Below, piece after piece: positions 9,919 to 20,358 of a stretch of 49,405 nt of DNA. Made by a program: the position numbers and the translations under genes. The first letter of the stretch is position 1. Each line of letters begins with the position of its first letter. Source of the DNA: Salinisphaera sp. Q1T1-3 (lineage in GTDB: Bacteria > Pseudomonadota > Gammaproteobacteria > Nevskiales > Salinisphaeraceae); NCBI RefSeq assembly GCF_003602005.1, contig NZ_QZWD01000022.1, positions 1-49,405 on the forward strand, read 5' to 3'. The notes below the pieces were generated by a model, which did no database searches, was not told where the DNA came from, and saw only the letters and a list, made by a program, of their open reading frames with translations.

Positions 9919-12605
9919 TCGGGCTTAACTCCCACGGGCAGGCGCAGACCACAGACACCGTGCATGCCCACCGGCACACTGATCGTCTGTTTCGGCAGGG
10001 ACGGGTCGACGGCCAGCGGGAAGCGATGCGTCTCGCCATCGATGCGCAGTTCGAGCGTCTCGCCGGGGGTGACGCCGAGTGTCTTCGCGCCGTCGGCGTT
10101 GACACGGAATTCGGCGGCCGGCATGCGCTCGGCGATCGCCGGAGCGCGCGCCGACTGCGATTCGCTGCCGAAGATGTGATACGCCGGTACGACCTGCCAG
10201 CCGTCGACGGCATGGACCTCGGCCGCGATGAAGTCCGGCGTACTGTCGCCGTTCTTGCGGACCAGATGCACCCCGGGGTCGCCCCCCTTGAGCGGGCCAC
10301 CAACCTCGTCCTGGAAACGCGTGATGGCGGCCTGGTTGGAATCCCAGCCGGGCGACCAGGCATAGGCCAGCGTCGACGGCGGCTGCGATTCGCCGTAATA
10401 GCCTTCCATGGAGTAGGACAGCGGGCTATCGGCATCGACCGTCGGTCGACGCTCGCGCACGTCAACGTTGGCATACATCGCGGTGCGGCCCGAGAACCGA
10501 TGCGGGCTACGCGGGAAGCGCATGCCGAACTTGCGGAACGACTGGCTCGGTGCCGCCTCCTCGATGCCGGCCAGTTGCGGGCAGTCGGCGACAATCTTGG
10601 CGATCAGATCGTCCATGCCCTGCCATTCGGGCTTGTGCCCGGCGACCTCGGCCAGATCCGCAGCCCAGCGCCAGCCTTCCTGCATCGGCGCATCGGGGAT
10701 GAAAACCTGGAAGAAGCGCTGGGCACGGCCTTCATTGTTGACCAGCGTGCCGTCGGCCTCGGCGAAACTGCCGGCCGGCAACACATGGGTGGCTTCGCCG
10801 ACGGTACGCGTGAAACTGTGATCGAGCACGACCACGTTCTTGGCCTGCTTGATGACCGCATCCACGCGCGACTTCGGGGCCCGCTCGTAGAGACAGTTCT
10901 GCATCACGACGAGTGTGTCGGCGGCGCCACTTTCGATGGACTCGAACGCGGTTTCTACGTCGTTGCCACCCAGCATCGCCAAGCCGAGGCTGTTGGCCTC
11001 GGCGAACGTGACGAACAGGCGAGCGGCCTCGTTGATCGCACTCAGCGCCTGCATGGCGTTGTTGGCGGCGTTGATGATCGCCGGGTCGCCAAGGCTCGTA
11101 CCGGCGATGATCAACGGCTTCTTCGCGCTCTTGAGGGTCGTGGCAATGGCATCGACCAGCGCCTGCGTGTCCTTATCGAGCTGCTTGACCGCCGGCGCGG
11201 TGTTGTCGAGCGCATGGGCGACGGCGAAGCCGAGCTCGGCGATCGCGTCGGGGCGCAGACGCTGAGGCGACATGACGATATCGTCCAGACGCGTGGCCTG
11301 GGTCGTCGCCGAGAATATCGGGCTGTTGTTGTACTGGCCGATATCACGTACGGCGCGGGCATGCCATTTCGGAATCTTGTTGGCCGCCGCGTATTCCAGG
11401 TGCTTGTTGCGCCGCGCCTGGCGCAATGACAGGGCCACGCGCGCTGCGGTTTGCGTGAGGTCTTCACCGAGGATCAGCACCGCATCGCAGGACTCGATCT
11501 CGCGCAGCGTGGCCAGACGGTCGGCGTGGCTCTGCAGCGCCGCCAGACCGGCTTGGCTCGCGCGCTGATTGTGACCTGCCATGCCCGTGGCGAAATGTTC
11601 GGCGCCGACCAGATGTCGCAGGGCGAAGTTGTCCTCCAGCGAGGCACGGGGCGAGCCGATGCCGACCACGCCCTGGGCATTGGCGAACACATCGGTCATG
11701 ACGTCGTGCATGACGTCCATTTCGCGCGGCTCGAGCACGCCGTCGGCGTTGCGAACCAGCGGCTGGCGGGGCCGATCCTCGCGGTTGACGAAGCCGGCGC
11801 CGAACCGACCGCGGTCGCACAGGAAATAGTGGTTGATTTCGCCGTGGTAACGGTTCTGGATGCGCTTGAGGATGCCCTGACGAGAGCCGGGGCTGGTATT
11901 GCAGCCCAGCGAGCAGTGGCCGCAGATACCGGGCGCGTTCTGCATGTCCCACTTGCGGTTGTAGTGGGCGCCGAGCGTCTTGTCGGTGAACACGCCGGTC
12001 GGGCAGACCTCGACGAGGTTGCCGGAGAACTCGTTGTCGAACGCGCCGTCGGACTCGCGACCGAAGTACACGTTGTTGTGCGAACCGAGCGCGCGCAGGT
12101 CGTCGCCGTCGGCGTAGTCACGGTAATAGCGCACGCAGCGATAGCAGGCGATGCAGCGGTTCATCTCGTGATTGATGAACGGGCCGAGATCCTGGTTCGT
12201 GTGCGTACGCTTGGCGCCGCGATAGCGACGCTGCGTGTGACCGGTCATCAGCGTCATGTCCTGCAGATGACACTCACCGCCTTCCTCGCAGACCGGGCAG
12301 TCGTGCGGGTGGTTGGTCATCAGCCATTCAATGACCTGCGCCCGCATTTCGGCGGCTTGCTCGTCATCGATCTCGAAGCGGCCGCCATCCGAGCAGGGCG
12401 TCATGCAGGCCATGACGATCATGCCCTGTTCGTCCTCGTCGTTGCGATACGACTTGACGGCACACTGCCGGCAGGCGCCGACGCTGTGCAGCTCGGGGTG
12501 CCAGCAGAAATAGGGCAGGTCGAAGCCCTTGGACAGGGCCACGGCCAGCAGATTCTCGGTGTCGTCGACGTCGAATTTCTGGCCGTCGATCGTGATTGTT
12601 GCCAT
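9915..12605 (-). CDS. nuoG: NADH-quinone oxidoreductase subunit G
   Basis: An 896-residue iron-sulfur subunit of the peripheral arm. The N-terminal [2Fe-2S] ligands are Cys34, 45, 48 and 67. A [4Fe-4S] site with the His99/Cys103/Cys106/Cys112 pattern follows, then [19 protein letters not shown] (Cys151/154/157) with a later VEVCPTG, and a [11 protein letters not shown] region for the additional N7-type cluster. The rest is a molybdopterin-oxidoreductase-like fold that lacks cofactor function in NuoG. It starts 18 bp after nuoF and overlaps nuoH. Length is close to that of E. coli NuoG (908). Confidence 0.95.
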   Translation of the reverse strand: MATITIDGQKFDVDDTENLLAVALSKGFDLPYFCWHPELHSVGACRQCAVKSYRNDEDEQGMIVMACMTPCSDGGRFEIDDEQAAEMRAQVIEWLMTNHPHDCPVCEEGGECHLQDMTLMTGHTQRRYRGAKRTHTNQDLGPFINHEMNRCIACYRCVRYYRDYADGDDLRALGSHNNVYFGRESDGAFDNEFSGNLVEVCPTGVFTDKTLGAHYNRKWDMQNAPGICGHCSLGCNTSPGSRQGILKRIQNRYHGEINHYFLCDRGRFGAGFVNREDRPRQPLVRNADGVLEPREMDVMHDVMTDVFANAQGVVGIGSPRASLEDNFALRHLVGAEHFATGMAGHNQRASQAGLAALQSHADRLATLREIESCDAVLILGEDLTQTAARVALSLRQARRNKHLEYAAANKIPKWHARAVRDIGQYNNSPIFSATTQATRLDDIVMSPQRLRPDAIAELGFAVAHALDNTAPAVKQLDKDTQALVDAIATTLKSAKKPLIIAGTSLGDPAIINAANNAMQALSAINEAARLFVTFAEANSLGLAMLGGNDVETAFESIESGAADTLVVMQNCLYERAPKSRVDAVIKQAKNVVVLDHSFTRTVGEATHVLPAGSFAEADGTLVNNEGRAQRFFQVFIPDAPMQEGWRWAADLAEVAGHKPEWQGMDDLIAKIVADCPQLAGIEEAAPSQSFRKFGMRFPRSPHRFSGRTAMYANVDVRERRPTVDADSPLSYSMEGYYGESQPPSTLAYAWSPGWDSNQAAITRFQDEVGGPLKGGDPGVHLVRKNGDSTPDFIAAEVHAVDGWQVVPAYHIFGSESQSARAPAIAERMPAAEFRVNADGAKTLGVTPGETLELRIDGETHRFPLAVDPSLPKQTISVPVGMHGVCGLRLPVGVKPE

Positions 12606-12623
12606 GACTAAACCGTGCGCTGT

Positions 12624-13943
12624 CTAGAGAGGATTGGCATTGGCCGATTCGGTGAGCGACAACGTCTTCGCGTCATCGGGAATCAGAGCTGCCAGTTCTT
12701 CGCGGTAGTACTTCAGGCCGGCCTCGAGCGGGCCCATCGCGCCGGGCGCGTGGGCACAGAAGGTCTTGCCGGGGCCGAGCAGTTTGACGTGCAGATCGAG
12801 CAGCTCGATGTCGCCCGGCTGCCCGCGACCCTCCTCGAGTCCGATGAGCATCTTCTCCACCCAGGGCAGGCCGTCGCGGCACGGCGTACACCAGCCGCAG
12901 GACTCCTGAGCATAGAAATGTTCGAGATTTTTGAGCACCCCGACGATCGGCGTCTGGTCGTCGAAGACGATCATGGTCGCGGTGCCGAGCCGGCTGCCGG
13001 CGGCGCCGACGCCGTCGTAATCCATCGGCGTGTCGAGATGCTCGGGGGTGAGAAACGGCGTCGAGCCGCCGCCCGGCAGCAGGCCCTTGAGCTGGCGACC
13101 GTGGCGAATGCCGCCGAAGTGCTCCAGCACATCGCCAAGCTTCACGCCGAGCGGGAACTCGGCCAGGCCCGGCTTGGCAACGTGGCCGGAGGCGCCGAAC
13201 AATTTCGTGCCGCCGTCCTTGTTCAGGCCAAGACCCTTGTACCACTCGGCGCCGTTTTTGACGATGTGGGGCACGTTGCAGATGGTCTCGACGTTGTTGA
13301 CCGTCGTGGGCTGGCCGAACAGGCCGGACGCTGCGGGAAACGGCGGCTTGTGGCGCGGTACCGCGCGCCGGCCTTCGAGCGCCGACAGCAGGGCGGATTC
13401 CTCGCCACAGATGTAGCGTCCGGCACTCATGTGCAGATAGAGCTGCAGATTAAAGCCGGAGCCCAGGATATCCTTGCCGAGGAAGCCTTTTTCGTGCGCT
13501 TCGTCGATCGCACGCTGCAACCGGCGCTGGCACTCGACGTATTCGCCGCGGATGAACACGTAGGCGATGTCGGCGCCGATGGCATAGGCCGCGATGATCA
13601 TGCCCTCGATCAGCTGGTGCGGATCGCCTTCCATGATCATCCGGTCCTTGAAGGTGCCGGGCTCCATCTCGTCGGCGTTGACCACGAGATAGACGTGCGC
13701 GGGGCGCTCGTCCGGGCGCTCCTCAAAGCGGGGCATGAAGGACCACTTGACGCCGGTCGGGAAACCCGCGCCGCCGCGGCCGCGCAATCCGGCTTCCTTG
13801 ATCAACGGGCCGACTTCGGTCGGGCCGAAATCGGACAGTGCCGTTTTCAGTGCCTCGTAACCGCCCTCGGCCATGTAATCGTCGATGAAGACCGGCGAGC
13901 GGTCGGGACGAATGCGCTGGGTCAGTACTTTCGTCTCTTCCAT
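12624..13943 (-). CDS. nuoF: NADH-quinone oxidoreductase subunit F (NADH/FMN site)
   Basis: A 439-residue flavin subunit that takes electrons from NADH. The glycine-rich GLRGRGGAGFPTGVKW at residues 53-67 is the NADH/FMN-binding motif, followed by NADEMEPGTFKDR. Cluster N3 ligands are Cys349, 352 and 355 in ESCGWCTPCRDG and Cys396 in FCAHAPGA. The gene follows nuoE by 19 bp. Confidence 0.95.
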   Translation of the reverse strand: MEETKVLTQRIRPDRSPVFIDDYMAEGGYEALKTALSDFGPTEVGPLIKEAGLRGRGGAGFPTGVKWSFMPRFEERPDERPAHVYLVVNADEMEPGTFKDRMIMEGDPHQLIEGMIIAAYAIGADIAYVFIRGEYVECQRRLQRAIDEAHEKGFLGKDILGSGFNLQLYLHMSAGRYICGEESALLSALEGRRAVPRHKPPFPAASGLFGQPTTVNNVETICNVPHIVKNGAEWYKGLGLNKDGGTKLFGASGHVAKPGLAEFPLGVKLGDVLEHFGGIRHGRQLKGLLPGGGSTPFLTPEHLDTPMDYDGVGAAGSRLGTATMIVFDDQTPIVGVLKNLEHFYAQESCGWCTPCRDGLPWVEKMLIGLEEGRGQPGDIELLDLHVKLLGPGKTFCAHAPGAMGPLEAGLKYYREELAALIPDDAKTLSLTESANANPL

Positions 13944-13962
13944 TGCTTGTTCTCCGCGAGCC

Positions 13963-14430
13963 TTACTTGTACTCGGTCAGAATGGCGTCGATGCGTTCAG
14001 GCGTCAGATCACCGTGGTAATCCTCGCCGACGCGCATGGCCGGGCCGCGGTCGCAGTTACCGAGACAGCAGATCGGCAATAGCGTGAAACGCCCGTCTTC
14101 GGTGGTGCCGCCGAAATCGATACCAAGGCTCGATTTCAGGTGATCCCGCGCTTCCTCGTAACCTGTCAGATAGCACGAGATCGAATCACAAAGCATGATC
14201 ACGTGTCGGCCCACGGGCTGGCGGAAGATCAGGTTGTAGAACGTGGCGACCGCTTCCATCTGCGTCGGGGTGACGCCCACGACCTTGGCCGCGGCGGCCA
14301 TGGCTTCGTCGGAGACCCAGCCGCGGTGCTCCTGTACAACCTTGAGGGCCTCGATGGTGGCGGCACCCGAGTCCTCGTAGAGGGACATCTCGTGCTGGAT
14401 GGCCTCGATTTCGCCTTGGCTGAGTTCCAT
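13963..14430 (-). CDS. nuoE: NADH-quinone oxidoreductase subunit E ([2Fe-2S])
   Basis: A 155-residue thioredoxin-like subunit carrying cluster N1a. Ligands are Cys81 and Cys86 (LCDSISCYLTGYEE) and Cys122 and Cys126 (CLGNCDRGP). An extra cysteine, Cys121, precedes the third ligand. I set the start at the ATG at 14430, which shares one base with the nuoCD stop (TAATG). A longer open frame upstream lies in nuoCD and is not part of the protein. Confidence 0.93.
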   Translation of the reverse strand: MELSQGEIEAIQHEMSLYEDSGAATIEALKVVQEHRGWVSDEAMAAAAKVVGVTPTQMEAVATFYNLIFRQPVGRHVIMLCDSISCYLTGYEEARDHLKSSLGIDFGGTTEDGRFTLLPICCLGNCDRGPAMRVGEDYHGDLTPERIDAILTEYK

Positions 14431-16178
14431 TATCGATCCACGTCTGCCATTACAAAGTCGATGGAACCGATGATCGCGACCAGATCGGCCACCAGGCCGC
14501 CTTGCGAGATCAGCGGAATTTGCTGCAGATGCGCAAAGCTCGGCGTGCGAATGCGCGTGCGATAGCTCATCGTGTTCTTGTCGGAGATCGAGTAGTAGCT
14601 GTTCAGCCCCTTGGTCGCCTCGATCATCGTCGCCGACTCCATGGCCGGTACCACCGGGCCCCAGCTCACGGTCAGAAAGTGCGCGATCAGGGTCTCGATG
14701 TCGTGCATCGTGCGTTCCTTGACCGGCGGTGTGGTCAGGGAATGATCCGACTTGTACGGGCCCTCCGGCATGTTCTTCATGCACTGCTCGATGATGCGGC
14801 AGCTCTGGAACATCTCCTCGATGCGCACGTCGAGCCGGTCGAGACAGTCGCCGGCGGCCCCGGTCGGCACTTCGAAGTCGTAGTTCTCGTACCCGGAGTA
14901 GGGGCGGTCGCGTCGCAGGTCGAAGTCGAAACCGGTGGCACGCAGCCCCGGGCCGGTGATGCCCCAGTCGATGGCTTCATCCTGCGAGTAGGCACCGATG
15001 TGCTTGGAGCGCTCGACCAGCATGCTGTTGCGCGCCATCGCCTTCTTGTACTCGGCCAGGCGCTTGGGGAACCAGTCGAGGAATTCCTTGACCTTGCGAT
15101 CCCAGCCGCGCGGCAGATCCATGGCCAGGCCGCCGATGCGGAAGAAGGCGGGATGCATACGAAAGCCACAGATGGCCTCGATGACGTCGTAGGCCTTCTG
15201 GCGATCCGAAAACATCCAGAAGATCGGGCTCATCGCGCCGATGTCCTGCACGTAGGTGCCAAAGAACATCAGATGACTGGTGATGCGGAAGAACTCCGAC
15301 AGCATCACCCGAACGCACTTGACCCGTTCCGGGACCTGAATCCCCAGAACATGCTCGATGTTCATCACATAGGGCAGCTCGTTCATCACGCCGCCCAGGT
15401 AATCGACCCGGTCCGTGTAGGGGATATAGGTGTGCCAGGACTGGCGTTCCGCCATCTTCTCGGCACCGCGGTGGTGGTAACCGATATCCGGCACCGCGCC
15501 CACGATCTCCTCGCCGTCGAGCTGCAGCACGATACGGAAGACGCCGTGAACCGAGGGATGGTTCGGGCCCATGTTGAGGAACATGAACTCGTTGTCCTCG
15601 GACTGGCGCGCCATGCCCCAATCCTCGGGCTTGAACTGCAGGGCATCTTCCTCGATGTCCTGGCGTTTCGGGTCCAGATGCAGCGGCTCGAACTCGGTTG
15701 CTCGCGCCGAGTGATCCTTGCGCAGCGGATGCCCCTGCCAGGTCGGCGGCATCATGATACGGCGCAGGTTCGGGTGCCCGTCGAAGGTCACGCCGAACAT
15801 GTCCCAGACTTCGCGCTCGTACCAGTTCGCGTTCGGCCAGACGCCTGTCGCCGTCGGCGTATTCAGATCGCCTTCGGCGAGGGCGACTTTAAGCCGGATT
15901 TCGGCAACCGGCTTGAGACTCAGCAGATGGTAGACGACCGTGAAATCGGATGCCGGCTGCCCGCGACGGAACTGACGGGCGCGCTCGTCGATCGCGGTCA
16001 GGTCGTAGAGCATCCGGTAGGCCGGGCTTGTGTCCTGGCGCAGATACTTCAGGACCTCGATGATCCTGTCGCGCCCCACCCAGAAGGTCGGGGTGCCATC
16101 GGCGGTGATCTGCGGGACGAGCGTGTCCTGGCCGAACCGGTCGGCGAGCTGCTGCTGAATATCGACGGTATCGAGCAC
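14430..16178 (-). CDS. nuoCD: NADH-quinone oxidoreductase subunit C/D fusion
   Basis: A 582-residue fusion. Residues ~1-190 are the NuoC (30 kDa) domain with [20 protein letters not shown] and RRIMMP; residues ~200-582 are the NuoD (49 kDa) domain with [26 protein letters not shown] and the C-terminal [11 protein letters not shown]. NuoD forms the floor of the quinone site next to cluster N2. The fusion is typical of E. coli and many other gammaproteobacteria. It starts 3 bp after nuoB. Confidence 0.95.
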   Translation of the reverse strand: MLDTVDIQQQLADRFGQDTLVPQITADGTPTFWVGRDRIIEVLKYLRQDTSPAYRMLYDLTAIDERARQFRRGQPASDFTVVYHLLSLKPVAEIRLKVALAEGDLNTPTATGVWPNANWYEREVWDMFGVTFDGHPNLRRIMMPPTWQGHPLRKDHSARATEFEPLHLDPKRQDIEEDALQFKPEDWGMARQSEDNEFMFLNMGPNHPSVHGVFRIVLQLDGEEIVGAVPDIGYHHRGAEKMAERQSWHTYIPYTDRVDYLGGVMNELPYVMNIEHVLGIQVPERVKCVRVMLSEFFRITSHLMFFGTYVQDIGAMSPIFWMFSDRQKAYDVIEAICGFRMHPAFFRIGGLAMDLPRGWDRKVKEFLDWFPKRLAEYKKAMARNSMLVERSKHIGAYSQDEAIDWGITGPGLRATGFDFDLRRDRPYSGYENYDFEVPTGAAGDCLDRLDVRIEEMFQSCRIIEQCMKNMPEGPYKSDHSLTTPPVKERTMHDIETLIAHFLTVSWGPVVPAMESATMIEATKGLNSYYSISDKNTMSYRTRIRTPSFAHLQQIPLISQGGLVADLVAIIGSIDFVMADVDR

Positions 16179-16181
16179 GAA

Positions 16182-16835
16182 TTACACCTCGTCCGGGGTG
16201 CGGAGCGTCGTCGTGGTCAGCCGGTCGGCGCGCTTGCTGTCACGCTGCGACAGTTTCGGCATTTTGGTCACGCCCTGCGGGCCGATCATCCACGACAGCG
16301 GGCGTTTTTCGGATGAAATCGATTCCTGCAACAGCAAAAGGCCTTCGAGGAAAGCTTCCGGCCGCGGCGGGCAACCCGATACGTAGACGTCCACCGGAAT
16401 GAACTTGTCCACGCCCTGGACGACGGAATAGATGTCGTACATGCCGCCGGAATTGGCACACGACCCCATTGAAATGACCCAGCGCGGTTCCATCATCTGT
16501 TCGTACAGACGTTGGATCACGGGTGCCATCTTCAGAAAACAGGTGCCGGCAACGACCATGACATCCGACTGACGCGGCGTGGCGCGGATCACCTCCGAGC
16601 CGAAACGTGCCATGTCGTGCGGCGCGGTCAGGGCAGTGGCCATCTCGACATAGCAGCAGGACAGCCCGAAGTTGAACGGCCAGAGCGAGTTCTTGCGGCC
16701 CCAGGCGATCATATCGTCGAGCTTCGCAGTGACCACGTTGCGGGCCATCGCGTCCTCGATGGTGCCGCCGTCGTCGCCGGGCGTGCCCGAGCCGGGAGTG
16801 GGTTTGGAGTCAACGCTGGTAAGTGACCAAGCCAT
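16182..16835 (-). CDS. nuoB: NADH-quinone oxidoreductase subunit B (cluster N2)
   Basis: A 217-residue subunit holding the terminal [4Fe-4S] cluster N2. The ligands are the tandem Cys60-Cys61 in [11 protein letters not shown], Cys126 in [15 protein letters not shown], and Cys155 in SGCPPRPEA. The first ~30 residues are a Gly/Pro/Asp-rich extension not needed for the fold. It follows nuoA after 33 bp. Confidence 0.95.
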   Translation of the reverse strand: MAWSLTSVDSKPTPGSGTPGDDGGTIEDAMARNVVTAKLDDMIAWGRKNSLWPFNFGLSCCYVEMATALTAPHDMARFGSEVIRATPRQSDVMVVAGTCFLKMAPVIQRLYEQMMEPRWVISMGSCANSGGMYDIYSVVQGVDKFIPVDVYVSGCPPRPEAFLEGLLLLQESISSEKRPLSWMIGPQGVTKMPKLSQRDSKRADRLTTTTLRTPDEV

Positions 16836-16868
16836 GGCTTGCTACCGTTTGATGCAAATTTAGTGGCG

Positions 16869-17342
16869 TTACGAGCCCATGGGAACGTCGTTTTCGGCGT
16901 TCTCGCTGGGCAGATTGCGACGCTTGTTACTTTCGATGGCGGCCAGCCGGAACTGGCGGGGCGCACGCGGCGACCAGTCGAGCGCGCCGATACGCCAGGC
17001 ATAGGCAAGCCCGAGCGCGAGATCGAAGAGGAAGGTCAGCAGCGCTTCGTAGCCGGTCCAGCCGAGCTCCGGTGCCGCGATGGCCCAAGAAAATATGAAG
17101 ACCACTTCCAGATCGAACAGAACGAAGATAATCGCCACCAGATAGAATTTGGCGGAGAACTTCATCCGGGCGTCGCCGGTCGGTTTGATGCCTGACTCGT
17201 ATGGCTGATTGCCCAGGCGCTCGTCGTGTCGGCCGCCCAGCATGTAGGACAGACCGAGCATCAATGAGACGAGGCCGAGTGCAGCGACGAGGAACAGGAT
17301 CAGCGGCCAAATCACGACGGCGTGTTGCGCAGCGGGTTCCAT
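16869..17342 (-). CDS. nuoA: NADH-quinone oxidoreductase subunit A
   Basis: A 157-residue protein with three membrane helices. YESGIKPTGDARMKFSAKFY is the conserved first cytoplasmic loop and LFDLEVVFIFSWAIA the conserved second helix with its acidic pair. I prefer the ATG at 17342, preceded by GAGAC, over an in-frame ATG at 17357 that has no visible ribosome binding site. It is the first gene of the 13-gene complex I operon. The promoter must lie in the region shared with the divergent aconitase gene. Confidence 0.93.
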   Translation of the reverse strand: MEPAAQHAVVIWPLILFLVAALGLVSLMLGLSYMLGGRHDERLGNQPYESGIKPTGDARMKFSAKFYLVAIIFVLFDLEVVFIFSWAIAAPELGWTGYEALLTFLFDLALGLAYAWRIGALDWSPRAPRQFRLAAIESNKRRNLPSENAENDVPMGS

Positions 17343-17643
17343 AGCTGTCTCTATCATACGCGACGCCCGCGCACTGGATGCAGCGCGCGAAACGCCTGGC
17401 TAGTAGTGGTCGGGTCCGGAGGGTGGGCCGGGCCAATGTCCCGTGGGCGTCCCTCGCTGTTGTATATCCAACATAGCCGAAGTCGCATTGTCTTGGCGAG
17501 CCGGCAACGCGGAAGCCCATGAAACCGTGCGATTAAATGCGAATGATTCGCAATCAGCGCAAAAGCCCTGGATTTCTTTCATTTCGTCCAGCCCGCTCGG
17601 CGAGCTAGAGTTGTCTGATCGCTCTCATGGAGGATCTCAGACC
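17343..17643. other. divergent intergenic region nuoA / aconitase
   Basis: About 300 bp that must hold the promoters for the complex I operon (leftward) and the aconitase gene (rightward). On the minus strand, TATACA around 17462-17467 is a possible -10 for nuo, but no convincing -35 sits at 16-18 bp. A Fur-like palindrome lies at 17538-17552. No ORF in this stretch looks coding. Confidence 0.5.
17536..17554. promoter_or_regulatory. Fur-box-like palindrome upstream of aconitase
   Basis: The sequence AATGCGAATGATTCGCAAT contains a perfect 7-1-7 inverted repeat (TGCGAAT-G-ATTCGCA). Its spacing and core match the Fur box layout (TGATAATnATTATCA), with GC-richer half-sites. It sits 90 bp before the start codon of an iron-sulfur enzyme, a plausible Fur target. 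Other 7-1-7 binding regulators are possible. Confidence 0.45.
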
Positions 17644-19575
17644 ATGGCTCGGAACGTTACCCAGAAGCTCATTGAATCCCATCTTGTCGACGGCGAGATG
17701 ACCGTCGGCGAGGAAATCGCCCTCCGCATTGATCAGACGCTCACCCAGGATGCGACGGGCACTCTGGTCATGCTCGAGCTCGAGGCCATGGAACTCGATC
17801 GGGTCAAGACCGAGATCTCGGCGCAGTACGTCGATCACAACCTGATCCAGGAAGACAACAAGAACCCGGACGATCATCTGTTCCTGCAGTCTGCCTGCGA
17901 ACGTTTCGGCGTGCATTTCTCGCGGCCCGGCAACGGTATCTCGCACGCCGTGCACATGGAGCGTTTCGGTCGCCCGGGCAAGACGCTGCTCGGTTCCGAC
18001 TCCCACACGCCGGCCGGCGGGTCGATGGGCATGCTGGCCATCGGCGCTGGTGGGCTCGAGGTCGCCATGGCGATGGCCGGCGAGCCACTCTATACCAAGA
18101 TGCCGCAGGTCTTCGGGGTGAAGCTCACGGGCGAGTTGCCCGACTGGGTCTCGGCCAAGGACGTCATTCTGGAGATGCTGCGCCGGCACGGGGTTTCGGG
18201 CGGCGTGGGCAAGATCATCGAGTACTACGGCCCGGGGCTGGACAACCTCGATGCCATGGACCGTCACGTGATCGCCAACATGGGGGCGGAGCTCGGTGCC
18301 ACGACGACCGTGTTCCCGGCCGATGACGAGATCCGGCGTTTTCTCAAGTCACAGGGGCGCGAAGACGAATACGTCGAACTCGTCGCGGACGCGGATTGCG
18401 AATACGACGCACATGACGAGATCGATCTGTCCAGGCTCGTGCCCCTGATCGCCAAGCCGACTTCGCCCGGCAACGTGGTGCCGGTCGAGGAACTGGCCGG
18501 CGAGGATCTGTATCAGGCGTATATCGGATCATCGGCCAACCCCGGCTATCGCGATTTCGCCATGGCCGCCGAGATGGTTCGCGGACGACAGGTCTCAAAG
18601 GATGTGTCGTTCGATGTGAACCCGTCATCGCGTGCCATGCTTCAGACGCTGGCCCGTGACGATCGTCTCGGTCTCTTGATCGGTTCGGGGGCGCGTATCC
18701 ATCAGGCCGGCTGCAACGGGTGCATCGGCATGGGGCAGGCGCCGGCCTCCGGCCGCAACAGTCTGCGCACGACACCGCGCAACTTCCCCGGCCGGTCGGG
18801 CACCAAGGAGGACTCGGTCTTTCTGTGCTCGCCGGAGACCGCCACGGCCTCGGCACTGATGGGCTGTATCACCGATCCGCGCACGCTGGACTTCGACTAC
18901 CCGCAGGTCACCAATCCGGATGACCCGGTCATCAATGACCAGATGATCGAGAAGCCGCTGTCGGTCGAAGACGCGCGTCAGGTCGAGCTGGTCAAGGGCC
19001 CGAACATCAAGTCGCTGCCTGACTTCGAGGGGCTGCCGGATGCCTTCGAACTGCCGGTGCTGCTCAAGGTCGGCGACGATATCTCGACCGACGAGATCAT
19101 GCGTGCCGGGGCCGAGGTCCTGCCGTTTCGTTCCAATATTCCGGCGATCGCCGAGTTCGTCTACGACGTCGTCGACGAGGATTATCCGGCACGTGCCAAG
19201 GATACGGGCGATCACGCGATCATCGGTGGGTCCAACTACGGCCAGGGCAGCTCGCGCGAGCATGCCGCGATCGCGCCGCGCTATCTCGGTCTGCGTGTGG
19301 TCGTGGCCAAGGACTATGCCCGTATCCACTGGCAGAATCTGGTCAACTTCGGGATCCTGCCGCTGACGTTCGCCGACGCGGCTGACCTCGACAATCTCAA
19401 GCAGGGCAGCAAGCTGAAGGTCAGCGGCCTGCACGAGGCCTTGGAACAGGGCGATACCGTCGAACTGACGGTCGAGGGCGGCAGCCCGATTGCATGTCGC
19501 CATGCGTTGTCGGCACGACAGATCGAAATACTGCGCGCCGGCGGCTTGATCAACTGGAAGCGCGATCAGGGCTGA
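17644..19575 (+). CDS. aconitate hydratase, Aquifex-type (TIGR01342-like)
   Basis: A 643-residue aconitase of the short class, interconverting citrate and isocitrate in the TCA cycle. The large domain has GSDSHTPAGGSMGMLAIG and the cluster motif GCNGCIGMG; the C-terminal swivel domain has KVGDDISTDEIMRAG and the substrate-binding SNYGQGSSREHAA. At the place of the first canonical cluster cysteine (IGSCTN in standard aconitases) this protein has YIGSSANPGYRD, with serine. The start at 17644 has GGAGGA nine bases upstream. It is monocistronic, with a hairpin after the stop. That it is a working aconitase is inferred from family membership. Confidence 0.85.
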   Translation: MARNVTQKLIESHLVDGEMTVGEEIALRIDQTLTQDATGTLVMLELEAMELDRVKTEISAQYVDHNLIQEDNKNPDDHLFLQSACERFGVHFSRPGNGISHAVHMERFGRPGKTLLGSDSHTPAGGSMGMLAIGAGGLEVAMAMAGEPLYTKMPQVFGVKLTGELPDWVSAKDVILEMLRRHGVSGGVGKIIEYYGPGLDNLDAMDRHVIANMGAELGATTTVFPADDEIRRFLKSQGREDEYVELVADADCEYDAHDEIDLSRLVPLIAKPTSPGNVVPVEELAGEDLYQAYIGSSANPGYRDFAMAAEMVRGRQVSKDVSFDVNPSSRAMLQTLARDDRLGLLIGSGARIHQAGCNGCIGMGQAPASGRNSLRTTPRNFPGRSGTKEDSVFLCSPETATASALMGCITDPRTLDFDYPQVTNPDDPVINDQMIEKPLSVEDARQVELVKGPNIKSLPDFEGLPDAFELPVLLKVGDDISTDEIMRAGAEVLPFRSNIPAIAEFVYDVVDEDYPARAKDTGDHAIIGGSNYGQGSSREHAAIAPRYLGLRVVVAKDYARIHWQNLVNFGILPLTFADAADLDNLKQGSKLKVSGLHEALEQGDTVELTVEGGSPIACRHALSARQIEILRAGGLINWKRDQG

Positions 19576-19614
19576 GCAAGGTTGACCCGGTGGATTCCCT
19601 TGCTTGATCAGTGC

Positions 19615-19648
19615 GTGGCCCGCCTCGACGTGGCTTGGGGCGGGTCAC
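19615..19648 (+). terminator. probable terminator after the aconitase gene
   Basis: GTGGCCCGCC pairs with GGCGGGTCAC over 10 bp (one G-T pair) with a 14-nt loop, followed by TGTTT. The U tract is short, so it is a moderate candidate. Confidence 0.5.
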
Positions 19649-19671
19649 TGTTTGAGAAAAGATGCTTTTTT

Positions 19672-19700
19672 TTGTCACAAGGCGCGGTTCGGCGTATTCT
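19672..19700 (+). promoter_or_regulatory. sigma-70-type promoter for the methyltransferase gene
   Basis: TTGTCA (19672-19677) and TATTCT (19695-19700) are separated by 17 bp, about 50 bp before the start codon of the methyltransferase. A run of eight T lies just upstream of the -35. Confidence 0.6.
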
Positions 19701-19749
19701 CCGGCAGCTTGGCCCGAGGCCGTGACTCGAACACCAATAGGTATGCGCC

Positions 19750-20358
19750 ATGGATGAACGCTCTGTCGTGACGGCTTACCGACGTCTGTCAGGCACTTAT
19801 GACCGCTTTTTCGGTCCTGTCTTCGAACAGGGGCGGCAAGTCGCCGTCGACCGCATGGGCTGTGAAGCCGGAGATCGCGTGCTCGAGGTCGGCGTGGGCA
19901 CCGGATTGTCACTGGCGCATTACGCAGACGGCGTCGATGTCGTGGGCATCGATGTTTCTCCGGACATGCTCGAGCATGCGCGCAAGCGCGTGAACGGCAA
20001 CGCCGAGCGCGTCACGCTGGAAGTCATGGATGCCCAGTCCATGGATTTTCCCGACAACAGCTTCGACAAGGTCGTAGCGATGTATGTCGTTTCTGTCGCG
20101 CCCGATCCCAAGAAGGTCGTCGACGAAATGAAGCGGGTATGCAAGCCCGGGGGCGATATCTACATCGTCAATCACTTCAGCCAGAAAGGCCCGATGGCTC
20201 GACTGGAGCGGCTGGCCTCGCCGCTGTCGAAGCTCGTGGGTTTCCGGCCGTCGTTCCCGTTGGATGATTTCCTGGCCATGGCCGAACTCGACGTCATCGA
20301 GCAGAAGCCGGTCAATGCGTTCGGTTACTGGACCTTCATCCACGCGCGCAATATCTAG
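19750..20358 (+). CDS. class I SAM methyltransferase, PmtA-like phospholipid N-methyltransferase
   Basis: A 202-residue SAM-dependent methyltransferase. Motif I is VLEVGVGTGLSL (residues ~45-56), followed by VVGIDVSPDML and MDFPDNSFDKVVAMYVVS. The N-terminus, with YDRFFGPVFEQGRQVAVD, matches Rhodobacter-type phosphatidylethanolamine N-methyltransferases (PmtA), which methylate membrane PE toward phosphatidylcholine; a ubiquinone/menaquinone-type methyltransferase is the main alternative. A good promoter precedes it. Its TAG stop is the terminal CTAG of repeat element R1, and a terminator sits 265 bp downstream on the far side of that element. Confidence 0.8.
   Translation: MDERSVVTAYRRLSGTYDRFFGPVFEQGRQVAVDRMGCEAGDRVLEVGVGTGLSLAHYADGVDVVGIDVSPDMLEHARKRVNGNAERVTLEVMDAQSMDFPDNSFDKVVAMYVVSVAPDPKKVVDEMKRVCKPGGDIYIVNHFSQKGPMARLERLASPLSKLVGFRPSFPLDDFLAMAELDVIEQKPVNAFGYWTFIHARNI

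Noticed and set aside
13963..14784. A 273-codon frame suggesting an N-terminally extended NuoE
   Set aside because: The extra 118 codons lie entirely within nuoCD in another frame; the ATG at 14430 gives the normal NuoE length and a TAATG junction.
2403..17357. Long open frames antisense or out of frame to the nuo genes, up to more than 600 codons
   Set aside because: They are shadows of GC-rich codon use: low-complexity His/Arg/Asp/Gln-rich translations with no motifs, fully overlapped by clearly conserved complex I genes.
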